Shown here one piece after another: positions 58,980 to 64,000 of a DNA stretch of 64,000 bases. The notes beneath the pieces were generated by a model. The model saw only the letters and a program-made list of their open reading frames with translations. It was not told the DNA's origin and did no database searches. The translations under genes and the position numbers were made by a program. The number at the start of each line of letters is the position of its first letter. The first letter of the stretch is position 1. Origin of the DNA: Ornithinimicrobium sediminis (lineage in GTDB: Bacteria; Actinomycetota; Actinomycetes; Actinomycetales; Dermatophilaceae); NCBI RefSeq assembly GCF_021272345.1, contig NZ_JAJSDQ010000006.1, positions 62,001 through 126,000 on the forward strand, given 5' to 3'.

Positions 58980-60357
58980 CCGCGGCACCGCCCCGGGCGC
59001 CGTTGAGGACGACGACCAGCCAGACGGTCAGCAGCCCGGCGACGACACCCATGCCCACCGTCGCGTCGATGGGCAGCAGCACCCCCAGGCCGCCACCGAC
59101 CACCCAGGACACCTGGATGAGGGTCTCGGAGCGGCCGAACACGCTGGTGCGACGTCGCTCGTGCACCTTCTCCTGGATGGTCGCGTCGAGGGCGAACTTG
59201 CCCAGCTGCTGGCAGGTGCCGACCACGACGCTGAGCAGCAGCAGGGTGACCATGCCGAAGCTGAGGGCGGTGACGAGCGCGAAGAGCACGTCGACGATGA
59301 GAGCGACCTTCACCATCGTCATCGGCGGGACCGACCGGGTGCGGGCCCCCAGGAAGGTGCCCAGTGCCGAGCCGAAGCCGGCAGCGGCCGCGACCAGGCC
59401 GATCAGCACCGTGTAGCTGCTCTCCCAGCCGGCCGGCGGCTGCTCGCGCAGCAGGAACGCCATGTAGATCGTCAGGAAGCCGGAGAGCATGCGCAGGCCG
59501 GCGTTGGCCCGCAGGGCGATGACCACCTCACGCGGGATCCTGCGCCGCTGGTGCATGTCGGTGAACTCCGAGATCGGCACCTCCTCCTCGCCCCTGGTGG
59601 AGTCGACCCTGGCCGGCAGCCGCACCGCCAGCAGGCCCCCGAACAGGAAGACCAGCACACCGAGGCCCAGCGCCCACTGCGGCCCCACCGTCGACAGCAG
59701 GGCTGCCACGGGGACGGCCACCGCCGCACCGACGACACCCGCCATCGACATGCGGCCGTTGGCCGAGGTCAGGCTCATCTCCTCGGGCAGCAGCCGGGGC
59801 GTGGCCGCCGACCGGGTCACGTTGTAGGCCTTGGAGGCGATGAGGATGAGCAGCGCCGCGGGGAACTGCCACCACGACGCCTCGTCCAGCGACAGCGCGA
59901 GCAGGACGCACAGCACTGCACGCAGGCCCATCGTGGTGCCGATGGCCCAGCGCCTGCCGTGCCGGTAGCGGTCCAGGAACGGCCCCACCAAGGGCGCGAG
60001 CACGCTGAAGGGCAGCAGGGTGAGCAGCAGGAACAGGGCCACCTGGCCGCGGGCCTCGCCGGTGGGCAGGGTGAAGAACAGCGACCCCGCCAGGGCCACC
60101 GCGACGACCGCGTCGCCGGCGTTGTGCAGGGCGTGCACCTCGATGAGGCGGGAGAGCCCGGTGCGACCGGCGCCCCCGGAGTGCGTGGCGCGGCGCGCTG
60201 CCGCCACGGCGGCCAGGCCCGCTCCTGCGGTGCTGTGGCCGGCGCTGCGGACGCCCGCACCGGCCCTGGCCCGGCTGCCGAGGCGCGGGCGGGCCGGGGC
60301 GCCGGTGATCGGCGTGGGGTGGACGGGGTCCGGGCTGTCGCGGTGGTGCTCGGTCAC
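58948..60357 (-). CDS. MFS transporter
   Basis: 469 aa with 12 probable helices after a ~70-residue Ala/Arg-rich cytoplasmic N-terminus. PLVGPFLDRYRHGRRWAIG is the motif-A-like loop. Such MFS genes sit next to sepH in many actinobacteria and have unknown substrates. GTG 60357 lies 4 nt after the thymidine kinase stop. The 3' end runs 32 nt into sepH on the other strand, a longer tail-to-tail overlap than elsewhere in the window. Confidence 0.82.
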   Translation of the reverse strand: MTEHHRDSPDPVHPTPITGAPARPRLGSRARAGAGVRSAGHSTAGAGLAAVAAARRATHSGGAGRTGLSRLIEVHALHNAGDAVVAVALAGSLFFTLPTGEARGQVALFLLLTLLPFSVLAPLVGPFLDRYRHGRRWAIGTTMGLRAVLCVLLALSLDEASWWQFPAALLILIASKAYNVTRSAATPRLLPEEMSLTSANGRMSMAGVVGAAVAVPVAALLSTVGPQWALGLGVLVFLFGGLLAVRLPARVDSTRGEEEVPISEFTDMHQRRRIPREVVIALRANAGLRMLSGFLTIYMAFLLREQPPAGWESSYTVLIGLVAAAAGFGSALGTFLGARTRSVPPMTMVKVALIVDVLFALVTALSFGMVTLLLLSVVVGTCQQLGKFALDATIQEKVHERRRTSVFGRSETLIQVSWVVGGGLGVLLPIDATVGMGVVAGLLTVWLVVVLNGARGGAAVSDAGRAPRT

Positions 60358-60361
60358 GGGC

Positions 60362-61042
60362 TCACCGGGGCTGCGGGAGCGGGCACAGGTCGAGGTCGAA
60401 AGGGAGCACGTCGGGCGAGAGGGCCTGGGCGCGGGCGGCGTGGGCCGTCATCCGGCGCATGTAGTGCCGCCGGCAGAGCACCTCGTACTCCACCGTCTCG
60501 TGCGGCTCGCCGTCGCCGACGTCGCCGACGACCACCTGCTCACCCTCCACGACCATCACCCCACCGACGGTGCGGGCGTTGTGCGTCGCGGTGCGGCCGC
60601 ACCAGCACAGCGCCTCGACCTGCAGCAGCTGGGTGCGGTCGGCCAGCTCGATCAGCCGCTGCGACCCGGGGAAGAGCTGGGCGCGGAAGTCGGCCGTGAT
60701 GCCGAACGTGTAGACGTCGATGCCGAGCTCGTCCACCAGCCGCGCCAGCTGCTCCACCTGCACGGGGGCGTAGAACTGCGCCTCGTCGCAGATGAGGTAG
60801 TCGACCTTGCGGCCGTTGGTGATCTGCTCGACCACCAGCTCCCAGAAGTCCGTGTGCTCCAGGACCTCCAGCGCCTGCCGGGAGAGGCCCAGCCGGGACG
60901 AGAGCCGCGAGGTCCCGGCCCGGTCGAGCCGGGAGAAGATCAGCCCGCTGCGCCCGCGCGCGGCGTGGTTGTGGTCCATCTGCAGCGCGAGGGTGGACTT
61001 GCCGCAGTCCATGGTCCCGGTGAAGAAGACGAGTTCGGCCAC
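60362..61042 (-). CDS. tdk: Thymidine kinase
   Basis: 226-aa type II thymidine kinase, phosphorylating thymidine for the salvage pathway. P-loop FTGTMDCGKST (about residues 7-17), the ICDEAQFYAP catalytic Glu segment, the C-terminal zinc cysteines in CWCGRTA and VLCRRHY, and TDFWELV are typical. The GTG at 61042 is preceded by TAGACT (61055 to 61050) ending 7 nt before it, so the mRNA is leaderless. Divergent from the small membrane gene at 61168. Confidence 0.95.
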   Translation of the reverse strand: MAELVFFTGTMDCGKSTLALQMDHNHAARGRSGLIFSRLDRAGTSRLSSRLGLSRQALEVLEHTDFWELVVEQITNGRKVDYLICDEAQFYAPVQVEQLARLVDELGIDVYTFGITADFRAQLFPGSQRLIELADRTQLLQVEALCWCGRTATHNARTVGGVMVVEGEQVVVGDVGDGEPHETVEYEVLCRRHYMRRMTAHAARAQALSPDVLPFDLDLCPLPQPR

Positions 61043-61049
61043 GGCGTGC

Positions 61050-61055
61050 AGTCTA
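61050..61055 (-). promoter_or_regulatory. Candidate -10 element of tdk (leaderless)
   Basis: Minus-strand TAGACT ends 7 nt before GTG 61042; the same hexamer as for the KimA-like gene. Confidence 0.45.
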
Positions 61056-61100
61056 CGGAGCACGGGTGACACTCCGCTGCCTGTCGCGCAGCGTGCCGGG

Positions 61101-61117
61101 GGGACCTTCGGCCCTGG
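61101..61117. promoter_or_regulatory. DosR/DevR-type box 3
   Basis: GGGACCTTCGGCCCTGG is the same 16-mer as box 2, extended by one G. GGAGGTG follows 43 bp downstream of the box start, as in box 1. It precedes the ATG at 61168 by ~50 bp and lies ~60 bp from the divergent tdk start. Confidence 0.6.
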
Positions 61118-61167
61118 CACCGTGCGGCCGACCGCGGTCCACTGGAGGTGGCGGAAGGAGCAGGCCG

Positions 61168-61479
61168 ATGAGCACGCCCGCCACGGGCAGCCGGTCTCAC
61201 CACGCCCTGCCGACGACGCGGTCCGGGTGGTGGTCGGTCGGTCTGTGCTCCGTGATGCTGGTGAGCGGGGTGCTGTCGTGGTGGCTGGTGGAGGTGGCCG
61301 CGCAGGCCGGTGACTTCCTGCCGGTGCTGATGGCGGGGCTCACCTCGACCGTCGCCCTGGTCGGCACCGTCGTCTGTGGGCTGTATGCCGTCGCTCGTCT
61401 CCACGACCGGTCGACGCTGGTCGTCCTCGCCCTGGCGGGCGCACTCCTGACGATGGTCGTGACCCCGCTCCTGGTGTGA
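61168..61479 (+). CDS. Small membrane protein downstream of a DosR box
   Basis: 103 aa with three hydrophobic helices (WWSVGLCSVMLVSGVLSWWLV, FLPVLMAGLTSTVALVGTVVCGLYAVA, LVVLALAGALLTMVVTPLLV) after a polar N-terminus. No family is recognised. GGAAGGAG fixes ATG 61168. The DosR-type box upstream suggests expression at low oxygen alongside the beta-CASP protein and the alcohol dehydrogenase. It ends 16 nt before the convergent phosphatase-like gene. Confidence 0.7.
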   Translation: MSTPATGSRSHHALPTTRSGWWSVGLCSVMLVSGVLSWWLVEVAAQAGDFLPVLMAGLTSTVALVGTVVCGLYAVARLHDRSTLVVLALAGALLTMVVTPLLV

Positions 61480-61495
61480 CCGCGACCGAGGTGGC

Positions 61496-62647
61496 TCAGG
61501 CGGGCCGGTGCAGCAGGGGGACGAGCGTCTCCTCGTCGGTCAGTGAGCCGTGGTGGCCGCGCAGGGCCAGCACCTGGGGTCGCAGCAGGCGCGAGTCCAG
61601 GAGGGTCCACTGTCCTCGCATGGCGACGACGACGTCGCCGATGCGCTCCAGCACCTCGGGCCGCACGGGTCCGAACCAGCCGTCGGCCACCGCCTCCTCG
61701 CGCGTGCGGACGAGCGCGTCGTCCCCGAGCACCTCCCGCCAGGTGCCGGCGACCTCGTCGGCAGCCCCCGGCCGGCAGTAGACGTACGGCGCCCGCGGCT
61801 CACCGCCGAGGAGCTCGACCCCCTCCCCCAGCTCGGGCGAGAAGGCGAGGTCGTGCCGCTGCCACTCGGGGGCCTCCACCATGCCGTGGTCGGCCGTCAC
61901 CGTCAGCGACGTGCCGCCGGGCAGCCGGGCAGCCAGGGTGCGCAGCCCGCTGTCCAGCTCCTCCACGGCCTCGCCCCACTGCCACGAGTCCGGGCCGTGC
62001 ACGTGGCCGACCTTGTCCACCTCCGGCCAGTAGAGGTAGACCAGCGCCGGTCCCTCGCCGGCGAGGGCCTGCAGGGTCTGCTCGATCCGCTCGTCGACCT
62101 CTCTGGCGGCCAGGAACCGCCCGCCCGCCAGCGCTGCGCGGGTCAGGCCGGACCCGGCGAACTCGCCACGGGACACCGTGCAGACCCGCACGCCCGCGCG
62201 CTCGGCCCGCTGCAGCAGGGTCGGATGGGGCTGGTAGCTCGCAGGGTCCGGACCGTCCTTCCACGACAGGTGGTTGAGCAGCCGGTCGGTGGTGCCCGGC
62301 AGCCGGACCTGCCACCCGACCAGCCCGTGCTGACCGGCGAGCAGCCCCGTGCCGAAGGACGTCAGGCTGGTCGTGGTCGTCGAGGGGAACCCGCTGCGCA
62401 CCTGCGGCGCCGCAGGCTCCAGGGTGCGCAGGAAGGGCGCGTGGCCGAGCCGCCTCGCCAGCTGCCGTGCTCCCAGACCGTCGGCCAGCACGACGACCGC
62501 CGAACGGGCGGGGGGCAGCGCGACCACGGGCTGTGCCCAGGCGTCCCCCTCGGCCGGGGCCACCCGCAACGAGGCGACCACCGAGGGCAGCACGTCGGCC
62601 AGGCTCACGGCATACGGCGGCTCCGCCCAGCCGAGGTGCGGGCTCAC
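61496..62647 (-). CDS. Alkaline phosphatase/nucleotide pyrophosphatase family protein
   Basis: 383-aa cytosolic member of the alkaline phosphatase superfamily. VVVLADGLGARQL carries the first metal Asp, GFPSTTTTSLTSFGTG the catalytic Thr, YLYWPEVDKVGHVHG Asp/His ligands and VTADHGMV the D-H-G metal motif. The arrangement matches type I phosphodiesterase/nucleotide pyrophosphatases. Without a signal peptide it likely acts inside. GTG 62647 overlaps the DUF5998 stop (GTGA). Confidence 0.88.
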   Translation of the reverse strand: MSPHLGWAEPPYAVSLADVLPSVVASLRVAPAEGDAWAQPVVALPPARSAVVVLADGLGARQLARRLGHAPFLRTLEPAAPQVRSGFPSTTTTSLTSFGTGLLAGQHGLVGWQVRLPGTTDRLLNHLSWKDGPDPASYQPHPTLLQRAERAGVRVCTVSRGEFAGSGLTRAALAGGRFLAAREVDERIEQTLQALAGEGPALVYLYWPEVDKVGHVHGPDSWQWGEAVEELDSGLRTLAARLPGGTSLTVTADHGMVEAPEWQRHDLAFSPELGEGVELLGGEPRAPYVYCRPGAADEVAGTWREVLGDDALVRTREEAVADGWFGPVRPEVLERIGDVVVAMRGQWTLLDSRLLRPQVLALRGHHGSLTDEETLVPLLHRPA

Positions 62648-63243
62648 CTGCCCAGGCGCGACGAGAGGTGCTGGGCGAAGTGCAGCGCCCGCTCGAGCGC
62701 GGCCTCCCCGTCGGTGTCGGAGGCGATGCGCAGCGAGATGTCGTCACCGGCCACGGTCCCCTCGTAGCCGTGGTCGCCCTCGCAGGTGGGGTCGGCACAC
62801 ACGGCGGGGATGAGGTCGAGACGGGACACCGCGCCCCAGCCGAGCGTGAGGGTGACCGACCGTCCGGCCAGGCCGCCCCGGAAGCTCTCGGGGTCGGGGA
62901 CGACGTGGGTGAGCATGACCCCGCGCACGGCCCGCAGCGGGACGACCTCGGTGGTGGCGGTGGCCAGGTGCTGGCGCTCGGGCTCGGCCGACTCGTGGTC
63001 GTCGGCGTGGGCGATGATGAGCCGGTGCTCGGTGAGCACCAGCACGGTGAGGTGACGCCGCACGGCCTCCTCGTCGAAGGTCATCTCCTGGTGGACCAGG
63101 TGCGTCACCACCGCGTCGGGGCCGACCGCCGTGGCGACGATGTCGTGGACGACGGCGGGCAGGTAGCCCGCGGTGGCGATGTCACGGCGCAGGCCCTCGG
63201 GGAGCACGGCGGCGGCGGAGTGGCGGCGAGGCATATGCGTCAT
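62644..63243 (-). CDS. DUF5998 family protein
   Basis: 199 aa. LTVLVLTEHRLIIAHADDH, VVPLRAVRGVMLTHVV and LIPAVCADPTCEGDHGYEG are typical of DUF5998, an actinobacterial family next to the alkaline-phosphatase-like gene. Beta-rich, PH-like fold is possible; no function is known. ATG 63243 is taken; ATG 63234 three codons on is an alternative. It is 9 nt downstream of the ATP-grasp gene. Confidence 0.8.
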   Translation of the reverse strand: MTHMPRRHSAAAVLPEGLRRDIATAGYLPAVVHDIVATAVGPDAVVTHLVHQEMTFDEEAVRRHLTVLVLTEHRLIIAHADDHESAEPERQHLATATTEVVPLRAVRGVMLTHVVPDPESFRGGLAGRSVTLTLGWGAVSRLDLIPAVCADPTCEGDHGYEGTVAGDDISLRIASDTDGEAALERALHFAQHLSSRLGR

Positions 63244-63252
63244 CTTCCCACG

Positions 63253-64000
63253 TCACGTGCTGAGAGCACGGCGACCGGTGTCGGCCCGCGTCGGAGCAGG
63301 TGCGAGACGCACCTGGGCGCCCAGCACCGCCATGCCCTCCTCGTGGGCCTGCACCGGGTTGAGACGCAGCGTGGCGATCTCCGGCAGGTCGTCCGCGAAC
63401 ACCGAGACCCGGGCCACGAGGTCGTGCAGGGCACCGTGGTCGACCGGCATCGTGCCTCGGTAGCCGTCCAGCAGGGGCGCGGCCTTGACCGAGGCCACCA
63501 TCTCGGTGATGTCGAGGTCGGTCAGCGGCGGGAAGCGGTGCGCCACGTCGCCGAGCAGGTCGGTGGGCAGGCCCGCGACGCCGAAGCCGACAACCGGGCC
63601 GAAGAGCGGGTCCTCCGAGGAGGTGATCTCGACGGCCACCCCGGGAGGTGCCTGCTTCTGCAGGGCGATGCCGTCCAGGCCCAACGGCCTCATCGCCTCG
63701 GCGAGCTCGGTGTAGGCGGTGGCCGCCGACTTGGGGTGGCTGACCCGGGTGTAGACCCACTGCTGGCCCGGCTGGTGCCGGACCAGCTCGGAGGTCGCCT
63801 TGACGACCACCGGCAGCCCGATCTGCTCGGCGACCGCAGCCGCCTGCTTGGCCGAGTGGACGTGCTGCACCGGCCAGACGTCGATGCCGTAGGCCGCGAG
63901 CAGCTCCAGAGCCTGCTCGGAGCCCAGGTCTCCGCCCTGGGGGTGCTCGCCGAGGAAGGACTCGATCACGTCGTGCGCCACCCGGCGGTTCACCCCCTCG
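63253..64000 (-). CDS. ATP-grasp acyl-CoA ligase subunit/domain (N-terminus off the window)
   Basis: About 249 codons of the C-terminal part, open to the window edge. GSEQALELLAAYGIDVWPVQHV and GLPVVVKATSELVRHQPGQQ are the ATP-grasp start of ADP-forming acetyl-CoA synthetases; ITSSEDPLFGPVVGFGVAG and LDGYRGTMPVDHGALHDLVARVSVFADDLPEIATLRLNPV follow. In actinobacteria this domain is usually at the C-terminus of a protein acetyltransferase (GNAT) fusion. The visible part cannot show whether that domain is present; frame continues upstream through 64000. Confidence 0.85.
   Translation of the reverse strand, partial: EGVNRRVAHDVIESFLGEHPQGGDLGSEQALELLAAYGIDVWPVQHVHSAKQAAAVAEQIGLPVVVKATSELVRHQPGQQWVYTRVSHPKSAATAYTELAEAMRPLGLDGIALQKQAPPGVAVEITSSEDPLFGPVVGFGVAGLPTDLLGDVAHRFPPLTDLDITEMVASVKAAPLLDGYRGTMPVDHGALHDLVARVSVFADDLPEIATLRLNPVQAHEEGMAVLGAQVRLAPAPTRADTGRRALST

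Overview
The window is high-GC (roughly 70% or more) DNA from an actinobacterium. Gene content and conserved order (sepH, dut with DUF3710, OB-fold and DUF3159 partners, paired TrkA proteins, TRAM methyltransferase, acnA and dxs; and hemE, DUF3000, ribonuclease D) point to the Micrococcales, plausibly the Intrasporangiaceae/Ornithinimicrobiaceae. I see no rRNA, tRNA, CRISPR array, insertion sequence or prophage. Coding density is very high, many genes overlap by the 4-base ATGA or GTGA junction, and many promoters seem to make leaderless mRNAs (a TAnnnT-like -10 ending 5-8 nt before the start codon).

Layout. (1) 1-5962: housekeeping block with hemE (partial), DUF3000, ribonuclease D, a MurA-like enzyme fused to an N-terminal XRE DNA-binding domain, a spermidine-synthase-like protein and a glycerophosphodiesterase. 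(2) 5966-28862: surface-glycan region holding six glycosyltransferases, a DUF6541-type membrane protein, an MsbA/PglK-like ABC half-transporter and five nucleotide-sugar enzymes. Together the five could make UDP-2,3-diacetamido-mannuronic acid. It is interrupted by a beta-CASP metallo-hydrolase, a universal stress protein with two CrcB fluoride channels, FdhA and small proteins. (3) 28977-32450: alcohol dehydrogenase, inositol-phosphatase family protein, DUF2231 membrane protein, aldo/keto reductase. (4) 32512-37467: sulfur-acquisition operon with a Cys/Met-rich leader peptide and attenuator-like RNA, an SsuBAC-type ABC importer, MetY and a CoA-binding protein. (5) 37657-42742: PEP mutase family protein, RIO kinase, diacylglycerol kinase family protein, dxs, and a small gene under a near-consensus SOS box. 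(6) 42743-43134: hairpin-rich spacer with what looks like a C-terminal remnant of ptsI. (7) 43135-64000: conserved core with acnA, RumA-like methyltransferase, KimA-like transporter and divergent TrkA pair, DUF3159/OB-fold/DUF3710/dut, DUF4193, MFS, suhB-like phosphatase, ferrochelatase, TRIC channel, SepH, MFS, thymidine kinase, a small membrane protein, alkaline-phosphatase-like protein, DUF5998 and a partial ATP-grasp acyl-CoA ligase.

Regulatory signals that tie genes together: three near-identical DosR/DevR-type boxes precede the beta-CASP protein, the alcohol dehydrogenase and a 103-aa membrane protein. A perfect 20-bp palindrome lies before acnA and overlaps the end of the upstream gene. 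An 18-bp imperfect palindrome overlaps the promoter of the XRE-MurA fusion. A heptamer, GGCATAC/GTATGCC, recurs about 27 times and brings rare codons into many of the genes.
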